The position numbers and the translations under genes are program-made. The notes beneath the pieces were generated by a model that saw nothing but the letters and a program-made list of their open reading frames with translations, was not told the DNA's origin and did not search any database. A stretch of DNA of 64,000 nt from Candidatus Zhuqueibacterota bacterium. Lineage in GTDB: Bacteria > Zhuqueibacterota > Zhuqueibacteria > Residuimicrobiales > Oceaniaggregativiventaceae. This document shows, piece by piece, positions 17,450 through 25,899 of the stretch. The stretch lies in contig WJMF01000099.1 in the NCBI GenBank assembly GCA_014728085.1, positions 1 through 64,000 on the forward strand. The letters are read 5' to 3'. Each line of letters opens with the position of its first letter. Within the stretch, counting starts at the first letter, position 1.

Positions 17450-18274
17450 TTGCATCCGGTATTATTCAAAATTGGTGCCTTTGAGCTCAGGGCGTATGGT
17501 TTTATGCTGGCGCTTTCTTTTCTGGCTGGAATCTGGCTGGCTACAAAGCGGGCCAAAAAGCGCGGTATTGATCCTAACAATATCATGGACGTATCCGTGG
17601 TCATTATCATTAGCTCTATCGTTGGTTCCCGGTTGCTATACGTTATTTTTCATCTGGATGAATTTCGGGGACGCTGGCTCGACACCATCAATCCGTTTCA
17701 GAGTGATGGTCAGATTGGCATTGCCGGTCTGACGTTATTGGGCGGAGTCGTGCTATCCTTTATCAGCTGTATGCTCTATTTGTATATTAAAAAATTGTCT
17801 TTTTTGAAATTTGCCGATATCATTGTTCCCAGTGTTGCCCTGGGCATCTTTTTAACCCGCATCGGCTGTTATTTGAATGGGTGTTGCTTTGGTCTTCCAT
17901 GCGAGGGGGCGGTTTGTGTAGAGTTTCCGCATCACAGCGCGGCCGGAAGCGTTTTTCCGAATCAAAGTTTGATACCGACTCAACTCTATTCCTCTCTTTA
18001 TGGATTGTTTATGCTTGTGGCATTGTTGTACCTGGAAAGGCATCAGCGTTTTACGGGATTTTTGTTTTACTGGTTTCTTGTCCTTTACGGAATATCCCGA
18101 TTTACCATTGATTTTTTTCGATTCTATGAATCCAGTATGGTCGTATTTAAAATCAGCGGTACGGCAATAAGTGTGAATCAAACGATCTCGCTTGTTTTTG
18201 TTCTTGCCGGCGTGGTTGCTCTGGTTTACAACCGCACCAGGCTAAACGGGTTTCAGTCCGCTAAAGAGACATAA
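17450..18274 (+). CDS. lgt: prolipoprotein diacylglyceryl transferase
   Basis: A 274-residue membrane enzyme that attaches diacylglycerol to lipobox cysteines. Typical elements are the N-terminal AYGFMLALSFLAG, the signature TRIGCYLNGCCFGLPC, and GISRFTIDFFR. This CCFG variant of the signature is found in a subgroup of Lgt proteins. GGAGG at the end of rodA lies five bases before a TTG, which I take as the start; a GTG four codons upstream is the alternative. It closes the envelope operon. Confidence 0.92.
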   Translation: MHPVLFKIGAFELRAYGFMLALSFLAGIWLATKRAKKRGIDPNNIMDVSVVIIISSIVGSRLLYVIFHLDEFRGRWLDTINPFQSDGQIGIAGLTLLGGVVLSFISCMLYLYIKKLSFLKFADIIVPSVALGIFLTRIGCYLNGCCFGLPCEGAVCVEFPHHSAAGSVFPNQSLIPTQLYSSLYGLFMLVALLYLERHQRFTGFLFYWFLVLYGISRFTIDFFRFYESSMVVFKISGTAISVNQTISLVFVLAGVVALVYNRTRLNGFQSAKET

Positions 18275-18321
18275 GTAGTTAATCTTACAGGCGTTTAGAG
18301 CATGGAATTTTTAAAAATTTC

Positions 18322-18350
18322 TTGACTTTTTGTAACAACATGGATATATT
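18322..18350 (+). promoter_or_regulatory. sigma70-type promoter for the CpoB-like lipoprotein
   Basis: TTGACT (18322-18327) and TATATT (18345-18350) with a 17-nt spacer. Transcription would begin near 18357, leaving a leader of about 90 nt to the ATG at 18448. This separates the lipoprotein from lgt. Confidence 0.65.
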
Positions 18351-18447
18351 GGCAGTATAAAACTCTGTCTCTGCATCTGTCGGGTCAGCAACCAGGAATC
18401 TAGCGTCCCCAAATAAATTTTATCTTTCCAATAAAGTGGAGTAAGAG

Positions 18448-19230
18448 ATGAAAAATTACAAATCTTTAAAGTTATGGATTGTATTCGCTGTTGCGCTTCT
18501 GGTTGCCTGCGCGGGTTCTCAAAAAAGCGTTGATGATGATTTTACCGCAGAGTCTGTGGAAGACTATACATCGGAGAGTGGTGAGGATAGCGCTGTCACG
18601 GATGAAAATGAGGTATTGCGGCTTTTGGGTTTGGATGAAGAACCCACTTCCGGCGAGTCTGAAGAACCGACTGCAGAGCCCACTAAAGAAGATTTGCAAA
18701 AACGAATTGTAGAACTCGAAGCAGATGTAAATGAAAAGAATGTACAGGTGGCGAATTTAAAGGCGGAATTGGCTGAAAAGGAAAAAAAGATTCAACAGAT
18801 CATCCCTGAACCGGGAGAGGCGCTTCCGGAATCGGAATCCGCGAGAACAGTCGCGACCAGTGGAACATTTAAAGAACGCTATGATCTGGCTCTTTCTTAT
18901 TATAATAACAAGCAGTACCGCCAGGCGTTAAGAATTTTTGATGAACTTCTTAGATCCGGTCAGGGGAACTCTTTATTGGATAATTGTCAATACTGGAAAG
19001 GCGAGTGCTATTACGGGGTGGGTAACCATAACCAGGCAATTATTGAATTCGAACGGGTATTTGAATACAAGAATTCAAACAAGCTCGATGACAGCCAGTT
19101 GAAACTGGGTTTATGCCACTTGAAGCTGGGTAATGTCGAAAAAGCGAGGAGTGAATTCAGAAAGCTTATCGAGAATTATCCGGATAGCGAATATGTGTCC
19201 AATGCCGAATACTACTTGACGCGTTTTTAA
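18448..19230 (+). CDS. lipoprotein with coiled coil and TPR domain, CpoB/YbgF-like
   Basis: A 260-residue protein with a lipobox (LLVACAGS, Cys near residue 21), an acidic low-complexity region, a coiled coil (about residues 80-115) and a C-terminal TPR domain (from about residue 140) of the tol-pal YbgF type. CpoB coordinates outer-membrane constriction with peptidoglycan synthesis. The residue after Cys is Ala, which fits outer-membrane sorting in proteobacterial terms. No tol or pal gene is near; instead it follows lgt, the enzyme that would lipidate it. Confidence 0.8.
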   Translation: MKNYKSLKLWIVFAVALLVACAGSQKSVDDDFTAESVEDYTSESGEDSAVTDENEVLRLLGLDEEPTSGESEEPTAEPTKEDLQKRIVELEADVNEKNVQVANLKAELAEKEKKIQQIIPEPGEALPESESARTVATSGTFKERYDLALSYYNNKQYRQALRIFDELLRSGQGNSLLDNCQYWKGECYYGVGNHNQAIIEFERVFEYKNSNKLDDSQLKLGLCHLKLGNVEKARSEFRKLIENYPDSEYVSNAEYYLTRF

Positions 19231-19247
19231 GTCGGGCCAGAGAAATC

Positions 19248-19279
19248 AAAAAGGGTGAAAGTTCTATCCCCCTTTTTTT
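19248..19279 (+). terminator. terminator after the lipoprotein gene
   Basis: AAAAAGGG pairs with CCCTTTTT around a loop of about 14 bases, followed by T residues. It lies 17 bases past the stop. Confidence 0.7.
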
Positions 19280-19350
19280 ATTGCTTTTCTACCCTTTTTT
19301 CATTAATTTATATAAATTAATCGCAGTTCATATTCGGGTTCTTTGTTTCT

Positions 19351-20826
19351 ATGAAAAACAAGTTACGTATTCTTTTCCTCTCTTCGGAAGTAGAGCCGTT
19401 TGCCAAAACCGGAGGGCTGGCAGATGTCGCCAGTGCACTCCCCCGTGCGCTTTATGAAGAGGGACACGATGTACGGGTTATGATGCCAAAGTACGGCGTA
19501 ATCAGCGATCGCAAGTATATTTTGCGCGACGTCATTCGTCTGAAAAAAATAGCCGTCAAAATGGGCAACAAAGAGTATATTACCTCGGCGAAATCAGCAT
19601 TTTTGCCGGATTCCAAAGTACAAATTTATTTTCTCAATTATAAATCGCTGTATGACAAAAAAGGGCTTTATCTCGATCCAAAGACGGGCAAGGATTTTGC
19701 AAACAACGCAGAGCGCTTTGCTCTGTTTTGCCGTGCCGTACTGGAGACGATTAAGATCCTTCACTGGGAACCGAACGTTATTCACTGCAATGACTGGCAA
19801 ACCGCTTTGGTCCCCTGGTTGTTAAAAAACGATTACGGGAAAGATTCTTTTTTCGCCAACACGGCAACGTTGCTTTCCATTCACAATATGGCCTATCAGG
19901 GAAATTTTCCGCCGACCGTCTTGCCAAAAATTGGACTTGCAAAGGAGCTTGGCGAGTCGGGAAGCGATATGGAATTCTATGGCAATATCAATTTTCTGAA
20001 ACTCGGTATTTTGCATGCTGATTCCATAAACACGGTGAGCCCAACCTATGCAGATGAGATTCAGTCGAACGAGGAGCTGGGCGCGGGGTTGAATGAATTT
20101 CTAAAAGCGAGGAAAAAAGACCTTCATGGTATATTGAACGGCGTAGATGAAACCATATGGAATCCTGAAAAGGATAGTTTTCTGCCCGCTTTTTATTCAT
20201 CCTCCGACCTGGAGGGTAAATCAGAATGTAAAAAAACTCTTTTGCAGGAAAGCAAACTGGAATACAAGGCCGATATTCCGGTAGCCGGCATGATCACACG
20301 CCTGGACTCTCAAAAGGGATTTGATTTGATTGAAGAGATCAAGGAAGCGCTTTTTAAGCTCGATATTCAATTCGTTGTTCTCGGTATAGGGGACCCCCGT
20401 TATCATAAAATGTTACAAGCCCTGCAAAAGAAATATCCGAATAAAGTTTCCATACATTTGCGGTTTGATGATCGTATGGCCCATCTCATCGAAGCCGGAA
20501 GTGATGTTTTTTTCATGCCTTCCCGCTTTGAGCCCTGTGGCTTGAATCAAATGTATAGTTTGAAATATGGAACGATTCCGGTTGTGCACCACGTCGGTGG
20601 TTTGGCAGACACTATTACCGACTATACAGAAAACAGAAATCAGGGGAACGGCTTTATTTTCACAGAATATACCGGCAAGGCCTTTTTACAAGCGATTCAG
20701 CGCGCTTTGGAAGAATTCTCGGACAAAAAAAACTGGCAGAAACTCGTAAAACGTGCGATGAAACAAAATTTTTCGTGGAAAGCCTCGGCAGACAAATATG
20801 TGAAATTGTACCAAAAAATGATCTAA
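19351..20826 (+). CDS. glgA: glycogen synthase (ADP-glucose type, GT5)
   Basis: A 491-residue GT5 enzyme. The N-terminal KTGGLADV loop binds the sugar nucleotide; HCNDWQTAL, SIHNMAYQG and NGVDETIWNP follow; the C-terminal acidic site is in PSRFEPCGLNQMYSLKYG. It elongates alpha-1,4-glucan from ADP-glucose (UDP-glucose in some lineages). It is a monocistronic gene between the lipoprotein terminator and the polysaccharide locus. No other glycogen genes are seen. Confidence 0.95.
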   Translation: MKNKLRILFLSSEVEPFAKTGGLADVASALPRALYEEGHDVRVMMPKYGVISDRKYILRDVIRLKKIAVKMGNKEYITSAKSAFLPDSKVQIYFLNYKSLYDKKGLYLDPKTGKDFANNAERFALFCRAVLETIKILHWEPNVIHCNDWQTALVPWLLKNDYGKDSFFANTATLLSIHNMAYQGNFPPTVLPKIGLAKELGESGSDMEFYGNINFLKLGILHADSINTVSPTYADEIQSNEELGAGLNEFLKARKKDLHGILNGVDETIWNPEKDSFLPAFYSSSDLEGKSECKKTLLQESKLEYKADIPVAGMITRLDSQKGFDLIEEIKEALFKLDIQFVVLGIGDPRYHKMLQALQKKYPNKVSIHLRFDDRMAHLIEAGSDVFFMPSRFEPCGLNQMYSLKYGTIPVVHHVGGLADTITDYTENRNQGNGFIFTEYTGKAFLQAIQRALEEFSDKKNWQKLVKRAMKQNFSWKASADKYVKLYQKMI

Positions 20827-20840
20827 ATCTTTTTGTTTTA

Positions 20841-20871
20841 CTGTGCAACATCTTGTTTCGTTATTGCACAG
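20841..20871 (+). promoter_or_regulatory. inverted repeat, candidate enhancer site
   Basis: Perfect 8-bp arms CTGTGCAA (20841-20848) and TTGCACAG (20864-20871) with a 15-base spacer. There is no T run on either side, so it is a poor terminator. Its centre is about 168 bases upstream of the predicted sigma54 start, the usual distance for an enhancer-binding protein. Confidence 0.5.
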
Positions 20872-20996
20872 GTGGCATGATTCTCCGGTCATCCGCTATA
20901 AGAGGGTTGAACCTTTTTTTGGCTTTAAATTCAACAAAAACAAAACTTTTATTTTTTTTATCCCCATTGCACCGTTCAAAAAGATCCCTCATCTTT

Positions 20997-21013
20997 TTGG
21001 CACTGACTTTGCT
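20997..21013 (+). promoter_or_regulatory. sigma54 (-24/-12) promoter of the polysaccharide operon
   Basis: The sequence TTGGCACTGACTTTGCT matches the consensus YTGGCACGRNNNTTGCW at every defined position except one (T for G at position 8). GG (20999-21000) and GC (21011-21012) have the required ten-base spacing. The start would be near 21024, giving a leader of about 95 nt to the STAS gene. The rest of 20827-21118 contains the inverted repeat and no credible gene. Confidence 0.7.
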
Positions 21014-21118
21014 TTATTCCATACCTATAGCCTGCCTCGGGCAATGCATCTTGGACCGGGCTTGAGACCAGGGTGATGTCTGAGTCATCTGAATGATTAT
21101 GATGGAATATTTTTTACT

Positions 21119-21850
21119 ATGGAAGGTATTGAGATTTCCTATAATAAAGTCGGTGCCATGCGTGATATCGTATTACTCGGTATTCGCGGCTATGTGGACA
21201 CCCAAACCTCACCGGAGCTGCAACAACGAATCTTTGATTTGATGAAGCAGGGGATGACGCAATTTGTCATCGATCTGAGAGCGGTCCAGTATGTCAGCAG
21301 TGCGGGCTGGGGTGTTTTTGTCAGCGAAATTCGCGGCTTGCGTGAAAAGGGCGGTGATTTGATCATTATTCATATGTTGCCCGAAGTAACCGAAGTTTTT
21401 GAAATGCTCGAGTTTAATAAAATTCTCACCTGTTCCGATTCTTTGGAGGAGGCCATTCATGATTTTGATCTCAGCAGAGGTCTGGATTTAACAGCAACTC
21501 TTTCGCCTCAGAGTGACTCGGATACGGTTCCCTCTTCAGATGTGGTAAACCGCGTTCTTGAAGAAAGAAGCCGGGAGCAGAAATCCAGACCTGTTGCTAA
21601 AGAGCCGCATCGTTCTCATCGATTATCCCCCCTGGCGGCCGGTATGTCGGATGCGGAATTGCCATTGAGCGAAAAGATAAAAAAACTGGTCGTAGAGAAT
21701 CCGAACAATGGCGCCTGGGCAATTAAACGCTCTTTACATTCACCGCGTTTCGGATATGTAAAAATCTCTTTATTCGCACTTTCCTCTCTTATGAAAAGAT
21801 TGGGGCTCGGCAGCAAAGCAAAACGATATCGGTACTATAGATCTCGTTAA
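21119..21850 (+). CDS. STAS-domain protein with C-terminal HTH-like domain
   Basis: 243 residues. Residues 1 to about 116 form a STAS domain of the anti-sigma-antagonist type, with the phosphorylation-site region YVSSAGWGVFVSEI (the Ser pair near residue 60). A polar linker (about 120-180) leads to a basic domain (183-243) with the spacing of integrase-type helix-turn-helix domains: LVVENPNNGAWAIKRSL followed by a second helix SLMKRLGLGS and an Arg/Tyr-rich end. It is the first gene of the operon, 12-24 nt ahead of the export gene, so it is probably its regulator. No partner anti-sigma kinase is present. Confidence 0.8.
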   Translation: MEGIEISYNKVGAMRDIVLLGIRGYVDTQTSPELQQRIFDLMKQGMTQFVIDLRAVQYVSSAGWGVFVSEIRGLREKGGDLIIIHMLPEVTEVFEMLEFNKILTCSDSLEEAIHDFDLSRGLDLTATLSPQSDSDTVPSSDVVNRVLEERSREQKSRPVAKEPHRSHRLSPLAAGMSDAELPLSEKIKKLVVENPNNGAWAIKRSLHSPRFGYVKISLFALSSLMKRLGLGSKAKRYRYYRSR

Positions 21851-21874
21851 CATCGAAAAAATATGGAGTTGCAG

Positions 21875-22591
21875 ATGAGAAGGTTTGTACAAGACATCGG
21901 TCGTATACTATTATTCCGGGCCCTGCTTTTCCTTTTCAGTGCAGGGCTTTTTAGCACCATCCAGGCACAAACCGTATTTAAAGCGGACACGACTCAACGC
22001 GAAACCCAACTTACCGCCGGGGATGCTTTACATCTTTATGTTTACGACGGCTTTTTCCCTGCCGGTGAGGATAAATTTATCGGAACTTTTCACGATCAGG
22101 AGTATATTATCGATGGTTTTGGCGATATAAATCTCTTTTCCATCGGCAGAGTACATGTGGTGGGGCTCACTGCAGACGAAATCGCGCGGGTTCTGGAAAC
22201 AAAGCTTAAACCTTTTGCAAAAGATCCGCATGTGGTGGTTGAGCCTTTGGTTAAACTCTATTTACGCGGTGGATTTAATGAATCGGGGTTACACAGATTT
22301 AATTTGCGCATATCTTTTTGGGAAATGCTGGAAGAGGTGGGCGGTCTGAATGGGATCACCCGAATTGAAGATATTTATATTATTCGCGATGACCGCATAC
22401 TATACAAGGACTTTTGGAATGCTTTTTACCGCGCCAGTTCACTGGCTGAACTTGGCATAGAGTCCGGTGATGAAATTATTGCACCGCGAGTCAACCGTTT
22501 GACCATGGATACGATTCTGCGTTACTTTCAATTCGGAATGTCAATCATAACCTTTTACATTACATTTCTAAATTATCGTAATACCCAGTAA
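21875..22591 (+). CDS. polysaccharide export protein (Wza-like, short)
   Basis: 238 residues with a signal peptide (cleavage near IQAQ), a Poly_export domain (LTAGDALHLYVYDG through KDPHVVVEP), one SLBB-like domain (LRGGFNESGLHRFN) and a C-terminal hydrophobic helix (about 205-230). Wza-type proteins form the outer-membrane export pore. There is no lipobox cysteine. The ATG at 21875 has GGAG six bases upstream; an ATG four codons earlier lacks one. It is followed directly by the Wzc-like kinase. Confidence 0.85.
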   Translation: MRRFVQDIGRILLFRALLFLFSAGLFSTIQAQTVFKADTTQRETQLTAGDALHLYVYDGFFPAGEDKFIGTFHDQEYIIDGFGDINLFSIGRVHVVGLTADEIARVLETKLKPFAKDPHVVVEPLVKLYLRGGFNESGLHRFNLRISFWEMLEEVGGLNGITRIEDIYIIRDDRILYKDFWNAFYRASSLAELGIESGDEIIAPRVNRLTMDTILRYFQFGMSIITFYITFLNYRNTQ

Positions 22592-22593
22592 TC

Positions 22594-24915
22594 ATGGAAG
22601 ATTATAATGTATTACATCCTGCTTTTGAGCAAGAAGAAGCGGTAAATTTTGATTATGGCAAGTATCTGCGCGGCTTGTGGAAGCGTAAATGGCTTTTGGC
22701 TTTTTTGACCCTGATGTTTGCTGCTTTTTTTTACTCACAAATCAGAAATCAGATTCCTATCTATCAGGCAGAGGTATTTCTTAAAACAAAGGAATTTGAC
22801 AACCAGAGCGGTCAGATTCTGAGTCGCAGCCGTCAGATCGAGATGGCAACGGAAAATTTCACCAAACGGGTGGTGGCGCGGCTGGGATTGGCGCTGGACA
22901 TAAAACAGAGCTCTCTCGGAAGCGAACGGGATAATATTTTTCAGGAATTTCATACCAATGAAAATCCCGTTCCCGGTGATTACAAAATCCAATCTACCGA
23001 AAGAGGCCATTATATCCTTGAACAAAAAGTAAACCAGGAATATATCATTCTGGACAGCACTCATGTTTGGGATGCAGTACAAAAACTGCGCACTGCCAAC
23101 GGCTTTTCCTTTCGGCTCCATCCTCATTTCGTTACCCGTGCCAATTATGTCGAGTTTGAAATAAAACCGTTTACAAGAGCGATGCACGGGATTCGAAATC
23201 TCGATGTCATTGTGAACCGAAAAACAGGTCGTACCATGCGGTTGATTAAAACCGGGCGCGATCCACAAAAATTGGCTGATGACCTGAATCGCATTGCCGA
23301 AGCCTATGTCACCGAAACCCTGAAACTGCTAAATCGCGATGAAATCGCCAGGTTGCGCGCTTTGCAGGTGCAGCTCGAAGCGGCTGAAGCCAATTTGCGG
23401 CAAACGGAAGTCGAGTTACGCACCTTTCATTACCGCTACCCCATCTCTATCGAGGCTGAAAAAAGCGCCCTGGCCACCAAACTTTTGGATATTGAAACCG
23501 AGCTGACCCGCTTGCCCAGAATACGGTCAAAGCTGGCCGACCTGCTCGATCGTCTCGAACGCGAAGAAGAGGTGGAAGACTCTTTTCAGTACCGCCGTTA
23601 TATTGTCAACCAGTTGGCGAATTTTCAGGCCATACGGGATGATCCCAACCTCGGCATCTATCGCGAACGCCTTCGCGATCTCCTCATTCAATATGATGAT
23701 ATGATCGAAAAATACTCTTCCGATTATCCCGCTGTGGTTGAGACCAAAACGGAAATCCACAAGACCCAGAATGAAATTATTACGTTTGCCACCACTTTTC
23801 TCAACACCCTGACCAAAAATGAAAGCGAATACAGGGCTCAAAAAAAGCAAATCGAAGCAAAACTGCAAAAATTCCCGGAAGAAGAATCACGCTTACAGGA
23901 ACTGCAAAACCGTAAAGCGATTAATCAACGGCTTTATAACGATTATCTGGCAGAAATCCAAAAACTTAAAGTCGCTGATGCAGCCGAAAGCGGAGATATT
24001 GAAATCCTCGATCCGGCGGTACCGCCTAAAAATCCGATAAATCCCAGTAAAAAGCAAAAAGTTCTGATGGGCGGAGCCCTGGGATTTTTTCTGGGGGCGA
24101 TTATATCTATCGCTCTTGATTATCTCGATAAACGATTTCGATCGATTCAAGAGGTCGAACGGGAACTCGATCTCAAGGTGATCGGGAATATTCCCAGGAT
24201 CAATTTCGAAAATATACAGGACTATCAGGATTTTGAAAAGGTTAAACAAATTGACCGGCAACTGGTGACCCATGATTATTCGCCGACGCCTATCGGCGAA
24301 GCTTATCGTGCTCTGAGAACTCAGTTGCTGTTTTCAAAAAAATCCGAGCGGATTCATAATCTCGTCATCAACAGTATCGGTCCCGAGGAGGGTAAATCCT
24401 TTACGGTATGTAACCTGGGTATTATTCTGGCACAGCAAAAATCAAATACGCTGATCGTGGATTCGGATCTGAGACGGGGTGTTCTGCACAATACCTTTAA
24501 AGTATCCAAACAACCGGGATTGACCAATTATCTTACCAACAATGCTATTCTGGCGGATATCGTTCAAAAAACAACGGTTCCGAATCTCTCTATTGTAAGC
24601 TGTGGCGCCATGATGCCGAATCCTTCGGAACTTTTGGGTTCCCTGCAGATGCGCCGGTTTATTGAGGAGACCAAACGCAAATTTGATTTTATTATCTTCG
24701 ACACCCCGCCACTGGAAGCAGCCACAGATGCCGCTGTACTGAGCACCCAGGTTGACGCTATTGCTATGGTGATTATGGCCGATATAACCAATAAAAAAAT
24801 GGCCAAAGAAAAGCTCGAAATGATGAATTCCATTCCAGCCAAGTTGGTTGGTGTTATTTATAACGGCTCTGATTCCACACTGATTAGAAATCAATACAGC
24901 TATTATCATTATTAA
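22594..24915 (+). CDS. Wzc-like polysaccharide co-polymerase and tyrosine autokinase
   Basis: 773 residues. A Wzz domain lies between membrane helices near residues 33-50 and 490-510, with a long coiled coil between. The C-terminal BY-kinase domain has Walker A (GPEEGKSF), Walker A' (LIVDSDLRRG) and Walker B (FIIFDTPP), and ends in a tyrosine cluster YSYYHY, the usual autophosphorylation target. It sets chain length and gates export together with the Wza-like protein. No Wzb-type phosphatase is found in the window. Confidence 0.93.
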   Translation: MEDYNVLHPAFEQEEAVNFDYGKYLRGLWKRKWLLAFLTLMFAAFFYSQIRNQIPIYQAEVFLKTKEFDNQSGQILSRSRQIEMATENFTKRVVARLGLALDIKQSSLGSERDNIFQEFHTNENPVPGDYKIQSTERGHYILEQKVNQEYIILDSTHVWDAVQKLRTANGFSFRLHPHFVTRANYVEFEIKPFTRAMHGIRNLDVIVNRKTGRTMRLIKTGRDPQKLADDLNRIAEAYVTETLKLLNRDEIARLRALQVQLEAAEANLRQTEVELRTFHYRYPISIEAEKSALATKLLDIETELTRLPRIRSKLADLLDRLEREEEVEDSFQYRRYIVNQLANFQAIRDDPNLGIYRERLRDLLIQYDDMIEKYSSDYPAVVETKTEIHKTQNEIITFATTFLNTLTKNESEYRAQKKQIEAKLQKFPEEESRLQELQNRKAINQRLYNDYLAEIQKLKVADAAESGDIEILDPAVPPKNPINPSKKQKVLMGGALGFFLGAIISIALDYLDKRFRSIQEVERELDLKVIGNIPRINFENIQDYQDFEKVKQIDRQLVTHDYSPTPIGEAYRALRTQLLFSKKSERIHNLVINSIGPEEGKSFTVCNLGIILAQQKSNTLIVDSDLRRGVLHNTFKVSKQPGLTNYLTNNAILADIVQKTTVPNLSIVSCGAMMPNPSELLGSLQMRRFIEETKRKFDFIIFDTPPLEAATDAAVLSTQVDAIAMVIMADITNKKMAKEKLEMMNSIPAKLVGVIYNGSDSTLIRNQYSYYHY

Positions 24916-24930
24916 ACTGCTGAGGACACA

Positions 24931-25878
24931 ATGAATGTACTGGTGACCGGTGGGGCTGGTTTTATCGGGTCTCATCTGATCGAGGCGCTGCTCAAGAAAG
25001 GATATCGTGTCGACTGCTTCGATAATTTTAATAACTATTACGATCCAACCATCAAACGGAGCAATATAGAATCGTTTTTGCATCACTCTGCTTTTATGTT
25101 GTATGAAGGGGATATTCTGGATTTTACCCTTTTGCAGGAACTATTTTCACAGCGATCATATCATATGATTGTACATCTGGCGGCCCGGGCCGGTGTACGG
25201 CCATCCATTCAACAACCATTTCTCTATCAAAAAGTCAACGTCGAAGGCACATTAAATCTTTTGGAATGCTGCCGTCGCTTTGACGTCGATAAATTTATCT
25301 GTGCCTCCTCTTCTTCTGTGTATGGCGCCAATAAAAAGGTCCCTTTTTCCGAAGATGATTTCGTTGATAATCCGATTTCTCCCTATGCGGCAACCAAAAA
25401 AGCAGCCGAGTTGTTGTGTTATACCTATACCCATCTCTATCAAATATCGACGACCAATTTACGCTTTTTTACCGTTTATGGTCCCCGACAGCGTCCGGAC
25501 ATGGCCATACACAAGTTTACCAAACTCATCGATGAAGGAAAACCCATCCCCGTATATGGGATGGGAAAAAGTAAACGCGACTATACCTATATCGACGATA
25601 TCATTCAGGGCATAGAAGCTTCCATGGCGCATTGCAATGGGTATCGACTCTATAATTTGGGCGAATCAAAAACCATAGATTTGTTATCTCTGATAAAATT
25701 GATTGAAAAGGCTCTGGGTAAAAATGCGATTCTGGATTATCAGCCACATCAGCCCGGCGATGTCCCCATTACCTATGCCGATATCAGTAAAGCCCAAAAA
25801 GAGATAAATTATAATCCGCAAACCCTCATTAAAGACGGTATTGAAAAGTTTGTAAATTGGTACAAAAGCAGACGATAA
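24931..25878 (+). CDS. UDP-glucuronate 4-epimerase-like SDR enzyme
   Basis: 315 residues of the extended SDR family. NAD-binding GGAGFIG, the catalytic Ser-Tyr-Lys in ASSSSVYG and YAATKKAAE, and the substrate region FTVYGPRQRPDMA match UDP-glucuronate 4-epimerases (CapI/LspL type), which make UDP-galacturonate. The exact sugar is inferred. It lies 15 bases after the kinase gene. Confidence 0.88.
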   Translation: MNVLVTGGAGFIGSHLIEALLKKGYRVDCFDNFNNYYDPTIKRSNIESFLHHSAFMLYEGDILDFTLLQELFSQRSYHMIVHLAARAGVRPSIQQPFLYQKVNVEGTLNLLECCRRFDVDKFICASSSSVYGANKKVPFSEDDFVDNPISPYAATKKAAELLCYTYTHLYQISTTNLRFFTVYGPRQRPDMAIHKFTKLIDEGKPIPVYGMGKSKRDYTYIDDIIQGIEASMAHCNGYRLYNLGESKTIDLLSLIKLIEKALGKNAILDYQPHQPGDVPITYADISKAQKEINYNPQTLIKDGIEKFVNWYKSRR

Positions 25879-25899
25879 TAGACGGTTACTCTATATATT

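Noticed and set aside
20775-21076. Overlapping plus-strand ORFs downstream of glgA
   Set aside because: No ribosome site, overlap with glgA in one case, and they cover the promoter region of the next operon.
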